A stretch of DNA of 60,245 nt, from assembly GCF_000430725.1 (NCBI RefSeq), contig NZ_KE387210.1, positions 1 to 60,245 of the forward strand. The letters run 5' to 3'. The notes below the pieces were generated by a model that saw nothing but the letters and a program-made list of their open reading frames with translations, did no database searches and had not been told where the DNA came from. The DNA is from Azohydromonas australica DSM 1124. GTDB taxonomy: Bacteria; Pseudomonadota; Gammaproteobacteria; Burkholderiales; Burkholderiaceae_C. Every line of letters starts with the position of its first letter. Position 1 is the first letter of the stretch. Below are positions 49,422 through 57,605 of the stretch, piece after piece. The translations under genes and the position numbers were made by a program.

Positions 49422-51014
49422 TCAAGCCGCGGCCAGCTTCGAGCCGTCCGGCGCGATGAGGTCGCCGCTGCTGAGCCTGAAGGTGCCCACCATCTGCGCC
49501 AAGCGGCTGGCCTGGTGGCGCAGGCTCTCGGCGGCGGCGGCGCTTTGCTCCACCAGCGCGGCGTTCTGCTGCGTCACCTGGTCGAGCTGCTGCACCGCGT
49601 CGCCCACCTGGCCGATGCCCTGCGTCTGCTCCTGGCTGGCGGCGCTGATCTCGCTGATCAGGTCCGTCACGCGCTTGACCTGCGTGACGATCGCGTCCAT
49701 GGAGCGCCCGGCGTCGTTCACTAGCTGCGAGCCGGCCTCCACGCTCTGCACGCTGTGGCTGATGAGGCCCTTGATCTCGCGCGCGGCCTCGGCGCTGCGC
49801 TGCGCCAGGGCGCGCACCTCGCCGGCCACCACCGCGAAGCCGCGCCCGGCCTCGCCGGCGCGGGCGGCTTCCACCGCCGCGTTGAGCGCCAGGATGTTGG
49901 TCTGGAAGGCGATGCCGTCGATGGTGCCGATGATCTCGGCGATCTTGCGCGAGCCGGTGCTGATCTCGTCCATCGTGCTCACCACGCGGCCCATGACGTT
50001 GCCGCCGTCGGCGGCGGCGCGGCTGGCGCTCAGGGCCAGCTGCGAGGCCTGCGCCGCGGTGTCGGCGTTCTGCCGGACGGTGGAGGTCAGCTGCTCCATC
50101 GAGGCGGCGGTCTGCTGCAGGTTGCTGGCCTGCTCCTCGGTGCGCTGGCTCAGGTCGGTGTTGCCGGTGGCGATCTGCTGGCTGCCGGTGGCGATGGAGT
50201 CGCTGCTGCGGCGCACCTGGGACACGATCTGCACCAGGCTGCGGTTCATGCTGTCCAGCGCGCTCAGCAGCTCGCCGGTCTCGTCCTGGCGCGTGGTCTC
50301 GACGCGCGAGGTCAGGTCGCCCGCGGCCACGGTCTTGGCCACCTGCACCGCCTGGTGGATGGGCTGCGTGATGGTGCGCGTGAGCCACCAGGACAGGCCG
50401 CCGCCCACCAGCAGCGCCACCACGCCCAGCACCAGCATCTCGATGCGCGCGAAGGCGATGTCGTCCGTGAGCACCTTGGCGCTATTGGCCACGACCTGCT
50501 TCTGCAGCACGGACAGCGCGTCCACGTGCTGCTGCAGCGCGTCGATGGCCGGCAGCGTCTCGGCCAGCAGCACCCGCGTGGCCTCGTCGCGCTGGTCGGA
50601 AGCCAGCAGCTGGTCTACCTTGGTGAAGGCGGCCACGTAGGTGACGCGCGCCTCCTTGACCTTGGCCACCAGCGCCTTGCCCTCGGCCGATGCGACCAGC
50701 CGATCCAGCGTCTCCAGCGACTCCGCCACCTTCTTCTTGTTGTCGGCGATGCGCTGGCGCACCTGTTGCGCATGCGCCGCATCCTGGGCGAAGAACAGCT
50801 CCATGGTGCGGCGGGCGTTGGCGCGGGTGGTGGCCGTGAGCGTGGCGGTGGCCTCGGCCTTGACCCAGTCCACCTCGATGGTGCGCCTGGAGGCTTTGTC
50901 GGCCTGGTTGAGGTTGAAGACCGCCGTGGCAACGGCCAGCAGCATCAGCGCCAGCACCGTGGCGAAACCCATGCCCAGCCGGGTGCCGAGCCGAAGCTTG
51001 TTCAGGAAATTCAT
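49422..51014 (-). CDS. Methyl-accepting chemotaxis protein (short paralogue)
   Basis: 530 aa, near-identical in layout to the preceding chemoreceptor (MNFLNKLRLGTRLGMGFATVLAL, NARRTMELFF sensor, HAMP, EIIGTIDGIAFQTNILALNA tip) but ending soon after the signalling domain, at GDLIAPDGSKLAAA, without tether or pentapeptide. It would rely on neighbouring receptors for methylation. The sensor domains differ enough (for example EKNVSVDLAKSEA against RRTIEVDWVKAEA) to allow different ligands. Confidence 0.95.
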   Translation of the reverse strand: MNFLNKLRLGTRLGMGFATVLALMLLAVATAVFNLNQADKASRRTIEVDWVKAEATATLTATTRANARRTMELFFAQDAAHAQQVRQRIADNKKKVAESLETLDRLVASAEGKALVAKVKEARVTYVAAFTKVDQLLASDQRDEATRVLLAETLPAIDALQQHVDALSVLQKQVVANSAKVLTDDIAFARIEMLVLGVVALLVGGGLSWWLTRTITQPIHQAVQVAKTVAAGDLTSRVETTRQDETGELLSALDSMNRSLVQIVSQVRRSSDSIATGSQQIATGNTDLSQRTEEQASNLQQTAASMEQLTSTVRQNADTAAQASQLALSASRAAADGGNVMGRVVSTMDEISTGSRKIAEIIGTIDGIAFQTNILALNAAVEAARAGEAGRGFAVVAGEVRALAQRSAEAAREIKGLISHSVQSVEAGSQLVNDAGRSMDAIVTQVKRVTDLISEISAASQEQTQGIGQVGDAVQQLDQVTQQNAALVEQSAAAAESLRHQASRLAQMVGTFRLSSGDLIAPDGSKLAAA

Positions 51015-51060
51015 GGCCGTATTGCGGCGCAACCGTACTCCGGTGCGCAGCGTAGATATG

Positions 51061-51086
51061 CAATCGGTATTTCTTCGGATGTTTGA
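51061..51086 (-). promoter_or_regulatory. Possible flagellar sigma factor (FliA) promoter for the second chemoreceptor
   Basis: On the minus strand TCAAACAT, 10 nt, ACCGATTG, 47 bp before the start codon. Same 10-nt spacing as the candidate before the other receptor. Weak individually. Confidence 0.3.
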
Positions 51087-51278
51087 CGCCGAATTGAAGT
51101 GGTCTGCGAGGCGGCTGCGTGCCGGAGTCCATGCGTCTTGACATGGCTCAATCCCGGGCGGGATGCCGGCGCCGGCCCGGTGGCGCCGGCACGGCCGCTG
51201 CTTGGGCGGGGGGCGCCGGGCGCCGCGTGCAGAATTCCCACTTCCCTTGCCGCCGCGCCTGCTCTTCGCCGACCTGCC

Positions 51279-51788
51279 ATGCCCGTTGATGCCGCTTCGT
51301 CCGCCGACCCCCTGGCCATCGAGCTCTACGAGCAGCCGGGCCACCTGTTGCGGCGCGCGCAGCAGATTGCGGTGTCAGTGTTCTACGAGGAGGTGGGGCG
51401 CGAGGTGACGCCGATCCAGTACGCAGTGCTGCGCATGCTGCAGGAGAAGCCGGGGCTGGACCAGGTGACGCTGGCGCAGGAGGTGGCGCTGGACACCTCC
51501 ACCGCCGCGGAGATGGCGGCGCGGCTGGAGAACAAGGGCTGGATCACGCGCGAGGTGCTGCCGCGGCGCCAGCGCCGGCTGCTGCTCACGGCCGAGGGCG
51601 AGGCGGTGCTCGCGCGCACCGTGCCCGGCGTGCGGCGCATGCAGCAGGTGCTGCTGTCCAAGCTCGACGCCGACGAGCAGCAGGAGTTCATGCGGCTGCT
51701 GCGCAAGTTCGTGCTGCTGGGCAACGAGCAAAGCCGCGCGCCGATGCGCCCGGGCGGCGCCAGCGCCGAAGGGCCGTCCGAGGTCTGA
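51279..51788 (+). CDS. MarR-family transcriptional regulator
   Basis: 169 aa. Winged-helix MarR fold: GHLLRRAQQIAVSVFYEEVGREVTPIQYAVLRML, then recognition region LDQVTLAQEVALDTSTAAEMAARLENKGWITRE and wing PRRQRRLLLTAEGEAVL. The C-terminus adds a short disordered tail (about 155-169). ATG at 51279 chosen as the first start in the frame compatible with a short N-arm. It is transcribed toward the liv-type importer 282 bp away and may regulate it; MarR proteins with this sequence style often respond to aromatic acids (family knowledge; ligand not readable). Confidence 0.9.
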   Translation: MPVDAASSADPLAIELYEQPGHLLRRAQQIAVSVFYEEVGREVTPIQYAVLRMLQEKPGLDQVTLAQEVALDTSTAAEMAARLENKGWITREVLPRRQRRLLLTAEGEAVLARTVPGVRRMQQVLLSKLDADEQQEFMRLLRKFVLLGNEQSRAPMRPGGASAEGPSEV

Positions 51789-52070
51789 AGCGCCCGGGGC
51801 GGCCGTCCGCCCCTCGTCCATGACGCCCGACCTGCGCCGGGACGGCGCCACAGGGCGCGAAACGTCCCGGCGGGTGGGATGCCGTGCGCGCCCGCCGGCC
51901 CGCAGCGCGCATACCCGGGATTGCACCAATTCGGGATGCCTCTGATCCAGGTCAACTTCCGTGTACTGAATGTTGAGGGCCGGGCGTCAGTAGAACGCCC
52001 CCAGCCAGAGGCCACGAGGCCGGCGCGCACGCCGGTCCGGCGCTGCAAACCGAGGCAGAGGAGACAAGCC

Positions 52071-53294
52071 ATGAGCACTTTCCAAGACCGCCGCGCCCCG
52101 GCGCGGCGCCGCCTGCTGGCGGCCGCCACGCTGCTGTCGGCGCTGCCGCTGCTGGGCGCGGCGCCTGCGGCGCTGGCGCAGCAGTCCGACCCGATCCGCA
52201 TCGGTCTGATCCTGCCCATGACCGGGCCTTTCGCCTCCACCGGGCGCCAGATCGACGCGGCGGTGAAGCTGTACCTGGCGCAGCACGGCGACACCGTGGC
52301 CGGGCGCAAGGTGCAGGTGGTGCTCAAGGACGATGCCAGCGTGGCCGACACCACGCGGCGCCTGGCGCAGGAACTGGTGGTCAACGACAAGGTGACGGTG
52401 CTGGCCGGCTTCGGCCTCACGCCGCTGGCGCTGGCCACCGCGCCCATCGCCACCCAGAGCAAGACGCCGATGGTGGTGATGGCCGCGGCCACGTCGAGCA
52501 TCACGCAGGCTTCGCCCTACGTCGTGCGCAGCAGCATGACGCTGCCGCAGGTGACCGTCGGCGTGGCGGAGTGGGCGCCGAAAAATGGCATCAAGAAGGT
52601 CGTGACGCTGGTGAGCGACTACGGCCCGGGCATCGACGCCGAGAAGGCGTTCAAGGAGCGCTTCGAGCTCAACGGCGGCAAGGTGGTGGAGCAGGTGCGC
52701 GTGCCGCTGCGCAACCCGGACTTCGCGCCCTTCCTGCAGCGCGTGCGCGACGCCGGCGCGGAAGCGCTGTTCGTCTTCGTCCCGTCGGGCGTGGGCGCGG
52801 CGCTGATGAAGCAGTTCGCCGAGCGCGGGCTGGACAAGGCGGGCATCAAGCTGCTGGGCACCGGCGACGTGACGGACGACGACATCCTCAACGACATGGG
52901 CGACGTGGCGCTGGGGGTGGTGACCTCGTTCCACTACTCGGCCGCGCACAAGAGCGCCGCCAACCAGCAGTTCGTCGACGCCTTCCAGAAGGCCAACAAG
53001 TTCCGCCCCAACTTCATGGCCGTGGGCGGCTATGACGGCATGCGCGTGATCATGGAAGGCCTCAAGGCCACCAAGGGCGCGGGCGGCGAGGCGCTGCTGA
53101 ACGCCATGAAGGGCCAGACCTTCGAGAGCCCGCGCGGGCCGGTGTTCATCGACGCGCAGACGCGCGACATCGTGCAGGACGTCTACATCCGCAAGGTCGA
53201 GCGCCAGAACGGGCAGCTCTGGAACGTGGAGTTCGAAACCCTCAAGGGGGTGAAGGACCCGGGCAAGGCAGGGGCGGCGGGCGCGCCGAAGTAA
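52071..53294 (+). CDS. Branched-chain-type ABC importer, periplasmic binding protein
   Basis: 407 aa. Signal peptide with an arginine-rich start (RRAPARRRLLAAATLLSALPLLGAAPAALAQ, cleavage about residue 37). Mature LivK-like fold: IRIGLILPMTGPFASTGRQIDAAVKLYL, VVLKDDASVADTTRRLAQELV, VSDYGPGIDAEKAFKERF and VGGYDGMRVI. Ligands of this family include branched amino acids, amides and aromatic acids; not resolvable here. First gene of the five-gene operon, with GAGGAGACAAGCC before ATG. The 282 bp upstream show no gene. Confidence 0.94.
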   Translation: MSTFQDRRAPARRRLLAAATLLSALPLLGAAPAALAQQSDPIRIGLILPMTGPFASTGRQIDAAVKLYLAQHGDTVAGRKVQVVLKDDASVADTTRRLAQELVVNDKVTVLAGFGLTPLALATAPIATQSKTPMVVMAAATSSITQASPYVVRSSMTLPQVTVGVAEWAPKNGIKKVVTLVSDYGPGIDAEKAFKERFELNGGKVVEQVRVPLRNPDFAPFLQRVRDAGAEALFVFVPSGVGAALMKQFAERGLDKAGIKLLGTGDVTDDDILNDMGDVALGVVTSFHYSAAHKSAANQQFVDAFQKANKFRPNFMAVGGYDGMRVIMEGLKATKGAGGEALLNAMKGQTFESPRGPVFIDAQTRDIVQDVYIRKVERQNGQLWNVEFETLKGVKDPGKAGAAGAPK

Positions 53295-53310
53295 GCCCGC
53301 TGGAGCCGAC

Positions 53311-54171
53311 GTGCTGACCCTGCTCTTCGACGGCATCGCCTACGGGATGCTGCTGTTCGTGCTGGCCGTGGGGCTGGCCGTGACCATGGGGCTGATGAAC
53401 TTCATCAACCTCGCCCACGGCGCCTTCGCCATGGCGGGCGGCTACGCCACCGTGCTGCTCATGCAGCATGCCGGGCTGCCCTTCCTGGCGACGCTGCCGC
53501 TGGCGTTCCTGATCACGGCCGCCGCCGGCGCGCTGCTGGAGCGCACGCTCTACCGGCCCATGTACGCCAAGCCGCACCTGGACCAGGTGCTGTTCTCCAT
53601 CGGCCTGGTGTTCATGGCGGTGTCGGCAGTGGACTACCTCATCGGCTCGCAGCAGCAGTTCGTGAAGCTGCCGGCCTTCCTGCAGGGGCGGCTGGACTTC
53701 GAGGCGGTGGGCATCGGCAAGTACCGGCTGTTCATCGTGGCGGTGTGCGCGCTGCTGGCGCTGGCGCTGCAGTGGGTGCTGGCGCGCACGCGCTTCGGCA
53801 GCCGGCTGCGCGCGGCGGTGGACGACCCGCGCGTGGCCTCGGGGCTGGGCATCAACGTCAACCGCGTGTTCCTGCTCACCTTCGCGGTGGGCTCCGGCCT
53901 GGCTGGCCTGGGCGGGGCGCTGGGGGCGGAGGTGCTGGGGCTCGATCCCACGTTCCCGCTGAAATTCATGATCTATTTCCTGATCGTGGTCGCCGTGGGC
54001 GGCACCAGCAGCGTCACCGGGCCGCTGGTGGCCGCGCTGCTGCTGGGCATTGCCGACGTGGCGGGCAAGTACTACGCGCCCAAGATCGGCGCCTTCATCG
54101 TGTACGCGCTGATGATCGCTATCCTGCTGTGGCGCCCGCAGGGGCTGTTCGTGCGCAAGGGGGCCCGCTGA
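53311..54171 (+). CDS. livH: Branched-chain-type ABC importer, permease LivH
   Basis: 286 aa, about eight hydrophobic segments. Marks: MGLMNFINLAHGAFAMAGGYA near the N-terminus, RTRFGSRLRAAVDDPRVASGLGINVNRVFLLTFAVGSGLAGLGGALGA and VAVGGTSSVTGPLVAALLLGIADV. GTG start at 53311 with TGGAGCCGAC upstream; stop overlaps livM start (TGATG). Confidence 0.93.
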   Translation: MLTLLFDGIAYGMLLFVLAVGLAVTMGLMNFINLAHGAFAMAGGYATVLLMQHAGLPFLATLPLAFLITAAAGALLERTLYRPMYAKPHLDQVLFSIGLVFMAVSAVDYLIGSQQQFVKLPAFLQGRLDFEAVGIGKYRLFIVAVCALLALALQWVLARTRFGSRLRAAVDDPRVASGLGINVNRVFLLTFAVGSGLAGLGGALGAEVLGLDPTFPLKFMIYFLIVVAVGGTSSVTGPLVAALLLGIADVAGKYYAPKIGAFIVYALMIAILLWRPQGLFVRKGAR

Positions 54172-55181
54172 TGAGCGCCGGTGTTTCCTCCGCCGCTTCC
54201 ACCGCTGCGGCCCGACCGTCCGCCGACGTGCGCCTGGCGCTGCGCCGGGACGCGCGCTGGCACTGGTGGGAGATCGCGCTGCTGGCGGCGCTGGCGGCCT
54301 CGTGGTTTTTGCTGCCCGGGCACGCGCTGCTGGGCAACGAGATCGCGATCCTGGCGCTGTTCGCGCTGTCGCTGGACCTGATCCTGGGCTACGCCGGCAT
54401 CGTCTCGCTGGGCCATGCCGCCTTCTTCGGCGTGGGCGCCTACGGCGCGGCGCTGTTCGCCAAGCACGTGATGCCCGATCCCATCGTCGGCCTGCTCGCA
54501 GCCATGGCCGCCGCGGCGCTGCTGGGGCTGCTCACCAGCGCCTTCATCCTGCGCGGCACCGACCTCACGCGGCTGATGGTGACGCTGGGCGTGGCGGCGG
54601 TCCTCTACGAACTGGCCAACCGTTTCGACCAGATCACCGGTGGCGCCGACGGGCTGCAGGGCGTGGTGATCGGCCCGCTGCCCGGCGGCCTGGAGTTCGA
54701 CTTGGCCGGGCGCGTGGCCTGGGGCTACTCGCTGGCGGTGCTGGTGCTGGCGCTGCTGCTGTGCCGGCGCCTGGTGCACTCGCCCTTCGGCGTCGGGCTG
54801 CAGGCACTGCGCGACAACCGGCTGCGCGCGTCGGCGCTGGGCCTGAACGTGAACGCGCGGCTGGTGGCGGTCTACACCATCGCCGCGGCGCTGGCCGGCG
54901 CTGCCGGGGCGCTGCTGGCGCAGACGACGGGCTTCGCCTCGCTGGACGTGCTGGACTTCCACCGCAGCGCCGACGTGATGCTGGTGGTGGTGATCGGCGG
55001 CGCGGGCTGGCTGTGGGGCGGGGTGCTGGGGGCCATCGCCTTCAAGCTGCTGCACGACCTGATCGCGGCCTGGACGCCGCAGTACTGGACCTTCTGGCTC
55101 GGCCTGTTCCTGGTGGTGCTGATGCTGGTGGGCCGCGAGCGGCTGCTGCGGCCGTGGACTTGGTGGAGGAGGGGCGCATGA
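54171..55181 (+). CDS. livM: Branched-chain-type ABC importer, permease LivM
   Basis: 336 aa, polytopic. Marks: LSLDLILGYAGIVSLGHAAFFGVGAYGAALF, DLTRLMVTLGVAAVLYELANRFDQITGGADGLQG and RLRASALGLNVNARLVAVYTIAAALAGAAGALLAQTTGFAS. The N-terminal ~30 residues are polar and Ala-rich before the first helix. It is followed by a 76-bp spacer with a hairpin before livG. Confidence 0.93.
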   Translation: MSAGVSSAASTAAARPSADVRLALRRDARWHWWEIALLAALAASWFLLPGHALLGNEIAILALFALSLDLILGYAGIVSLGHAAFFGVGAYGAALFAKHVMPDPIVGLLAAMAAAALLGLLTSAFILRGTDLTRLMVTLGVAAVLYELANRFDQITGGADGLQGVVIGPLPGGLEFDLAGRVAWGYSLAVLVLALLLCRRLVHSPFGVGLQALRDNRLRASALGLNVNARLVAVYTIAAALAGAAGALLAQTTGFASLDVLDFHRSADVMLVVVIGGAGWLWGGVLGAIAFKLLHDLIAAWTPQYWTFWLGLFLVVLMLVGRERLLRPWTWWRRGA

Positions 55182-55216
55182 GCGCATACGCACGGCCGCT
55201 CCGAAGGGTGCGCTCC

Positions 55217-55233
55217 GTCCCCCGTGGGGGGAC
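55217..55233. repeat. GTCCCCC/GGGGGAC hairpin between livM and livG
   Basis: GTCCCCC (55217-55223), GT, GGGGGGAC: a tight inverted repeat within the stretch GGTGCGCTCCGTCCCCC...GAGGGGGCACC. Similar spacers recur between operon genes in Comamonadaceae (recollection). No T tract. It makes the livM-livG gap much larger than others in this operon. Confidence 0.5.
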
Positions 55234-55257
55234 CGCGCGCAGGGCGAGGGGGCACCA

Positions 55258-56025
55258 ATGAGCGCAGTCATGCAGCCCGTGCTGGAGACGCGCGGCCTGG
55301 TGCGGCGCTTCGGCGGCCTGGTCGCCACCAACGACGTGACGCTGGCGGTGATGCCCGGCGCGCGCCACGCGCTCATCGGCCCCAACGGCGCGGGCAAGAC
55401 CACGTTGATCAACCTGCTCACCGGCGTGCTGGAGCCCACGCAGGGCCGGATCCTGCTCAAGGGCGAGGACGTGACCGGGCTGGCCGCGCACAAGCGCGTC
55501 GGCCGCGGCCTGGTGCGCACCTTCCAGATCAACCAGCTCTTCAACCAGCTCACGCCGCTGCAGTCGCTGGCGCTGGCGGTGTCGCAGCAGCGGCGCCAGG
55601 GCGCGCGCTGGTGGCAGCCGCTGGGGCGCGACGCGGCGGTGGCGCAGCGCGTGGAGGCGCTGCTGCACGAGTACCGGCTGGCTGACGTGATGCACCAGCG
55701 CACGGCGCTGCTGCCCTATGGCAAGCGGCGGCTGCTGGAAATCGCGCTGGCCATCGCCGGCGAGCCGCGGGTGCTGCTGCTGGACGAGCCCGCCGCGGGC
55801 GTGCCCGAAGGGGAGCGGCAGGAGATCTTCGACAGCCTGGCGCGGCTGCCGGCGGACGTGGCGGTGCTGCTGATCGAGCACGACATGGACCTCGTCTTCA
55901 ACTTCGCCACGCACGTGACGGTGCTGGTCAGCGGCGCCGTGTACGCCGAGGGCGGCGTGGACGAGATCGCCCACGACCCGCGCGTGAAGGCGGTGTACCT
56001 CGGGGAAGGGGTGGCCCATGGCTGA
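55258..56025 (+). CDS. livG: Branched-chain-type ABC importer, ATPase LivG
   Basis: 255 aa. Walker A GPNGAGKTTL, Q-loop RTFQINQLF, signature region LPYGKRRLLEIALAIA in place of LSGGQ (usual for LivG), Walker B LLLDEPAAGV, switch His in LLIEHDMDLVF. Overlaps the livF start by 8 bp. Confidence 0.94.
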   Translation: MSAVMQPVLETRGLVRRFGGLVATNDVTLAVMPGARHALIGPNGAGKTTLINLLTGVLEPTQGRILLKGEDVTGLAAHKRVGRGLVRTFQINQLFNQLTPLQSLALAVSQQRRQGARWWQPLGRDAAVAQRVEALLHEYRLADVMHQRTALLPYGKRRLLEIALAIAGEPRVLLLDEPAAGVPEGERQEIFDSLARLPADVAVLLIEHDMDLVFNFATHVTVLVSGAVYAEGGVDEIAHDPRVKAVYLGEGVAHG

Positions 56026-56725
56026 TGAGCTGCTGCGCATCCAGGGCCTGCGCGCCGGCTACGGCGAGGCAGTGGTGCTGGAGGACATCGAGCTGGAGCT
56101 GGCCGCGGGCCAGTCGCTGGCGCTGCTGGGCCGCAACGGCACGGGCAAGACCACGCTGATCAACTCCATCGCCGGCGTGACGCGGCGCCATGCCGGGCGG
56201 CTGTTCCTGGGCGGGCGCGAGATCACGCAGCTGCCGCCCTTCAAGCGCGCCGAAGCCGGCGTCGGCTGGGTGCCGCAGGAGCGCAACATCTTCAAGTCGC
56301 TGACCGTGGAGGAGAACCTCACGGCGGTGGCCCGGCCGGGCCCGTGGGACGTGAAGCGGGTCTACGCGATGTTTCCGCGGCTGGAGGAGCGGCGGATGAA
56401 CATGGGCAACCAGCTCTCGGGCGGCGAACAGCAGATGCTGGCCTTCGCGCGGGCGCTGGTGCTCAACCCGCGCCTGCTGCTGCTGGACGAGCCGCTGGAG
56501 GGGCTGGCGCCGATCATCGTGGAGGAGCTGCTGCGCTCGATCGCGCGCGTGGTGCGGGAGGAAGGGCTGTCGGCGATCCTGGTGGAGCAGAACCCGCGGC
56601 TGATCCTGTCCATGACGCACCACGCCGTGGTGCTGGACCGCGGCCGCGTGGTGCACCGCGCCGGCAGCGAGGAACTGGCGGCCGATGCGGGGACGCTGGA
56701 GCGGTTGCTGGCGGTGGCACGCTGA
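56018..56725 (+). CDS. livF: Branched-chain-type ABC importer, ATPase LivF
   Basis: 235 aa. Walker A GRNGTGKTTL, VPQERNIFKSLTVEENL, signature QLSGGEQQMLAFARAL, Walker B LLLDEPLEGLAP and switch VEQNPRL (Gln-Asn where many ABC proteins have His, normal for LivF). Last gene of the operon; ends 18 bp from the convergent DUF2272 gene. Confidence 0.94.
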   Translation: MADELLRIQGLRAGYGEAVVLEDIELELAAGQSLALLGRNGTGKTTLINSIAGVTRRHAGRLFLGGREITQLPPFKRAEAGVGWVPQERNIFKSLTVEENLTAVARPGPWDVKRVYAMFPRLEERRMNMGNQLSGGEQQMLAFARALVLNPRLLLLDEPLEGLAPIIVEELLRSIARVVREEGLSAILVEQNPRLILSMTHHAVVLDRGRVVHRAGSEELAADAGTLERLLAVAR

Positions 56726-56743
56726 CGCGGGCCGTGCTCCGCC

Positions 56744-57535
56744 TCACGGCAGCTTGTTCCTGAGCACCACAATCCACGGCCGCTTGGCCGTGGGCAGCAG
56801 CAGGCCGCTGGCGTAGAGGGGCGCCACGGTCCAGACCACGCCGTCGCGCACGTTGCCGCCGATGGCGCCCAGCGTGCCGAGGCCGGTTTCCACCACCAGG
56901 TCGCAGTGGTAGCCGCCGCGGCTGGCGGGGTCGGCCAGCTGCGCGTAGGCCGTCACCCGCAGCGCGGTCTCGTTGCGCGGGGCGCAGATCAGGTCGCCCA
57001 CCGCCGGCGCGGTGGTGGCGGCGTCCAGCGCCTCGAAGCCCTGCAGGTCGGGCGCGTCGTGGATGCGCTTGATGTAGTGCCAGTGCAGCGCGCTGCCCGG
57101 GAACACCGCCTCGCCGATGCCCGAGGACTTCATCAAGAAGCTGATGAACACCGCCGACCAGGCCACCAGCGAGCCGTCGCGGTACTGCGCTTCCTGGGCT
57201 TCGAAGTCGCCGCTGCCGGACGCCTGCCAGTAGAGCAGCACGCGGCTGCTGAAGTCCGGCATGTACTCCTGCCGCGGCACCGTGGCGGCGGGCCACTCGT
57301 AGGTGTCGGCGGCGGCGTGCCACTTGACGCGGCCCCACAGCGCCCATTCCTGCAGCGCCGTGTACACCAGGCGCTGCCTGGGCGTGGGCAGGGTGACGAC
57401 GCGCCCGCCCAGGCCGGTGGCCGCGGGCGGCTGCTGCGGCGGTTCGACCGGCGTGGCGCAGCCGGTCAGCATCAGGGCGGCGGCCGTGGCCAGCGCCGCA
57501 GGGAGTCTCCAGGTCAAGGGTGCGAGTCGGGCCAT
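56744..57535 (-). CDS. DUF2272 lipoprotein
   Basis: 263 aa. Signal with lipobox LTGC (about Cys25), then a Pro/Gln-rich tether and the DUF2272 domain: QEWALWGRVKWHA, GSLVAWSAVFISFLMKSSGIG, FPGSALHWHYIK and GYHCDLVVETGLGTLGAIGGNV. The fold resembles NlpC/P60-like hydrolases in that a W-S/C-A-x-F helix and a later H-x-D segment are conserved; activity unproven. ATG at 57535 gives a normal lipoprotein leader. Confidence 0.82.
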   Translation of the reverse strand: MARLAPLTWRLPAALATAAALMLTGCATPVEPPQQPPAATGLGGRVVTLPTPRQRLVYTALQEWALWGRVKWHAAADTYEWPAATVPRQEYMPDFSSRVLLYWQASGSGDFEAQEAQYRDGSLVAWSAVFISFLMKSSGIGEAVFPGSALHWHYIKRIHDAPDLQGFEALDAATTAPAVGDLICAPRNETALRVTAYAQLADPASRGGYHCDLVVETGLGTLGAIGGNVRDGVVWTVAPLYASGLLLPTAKRPWIVVLRNKLP

Positions 57536-57605
57536 GTCCGTTGCGGCAAGGCAGCCTGAGTGCCTGGGCACGCTTGCCGAGGCTGCCGGCCGGACCGGGG
57601 CGGCT

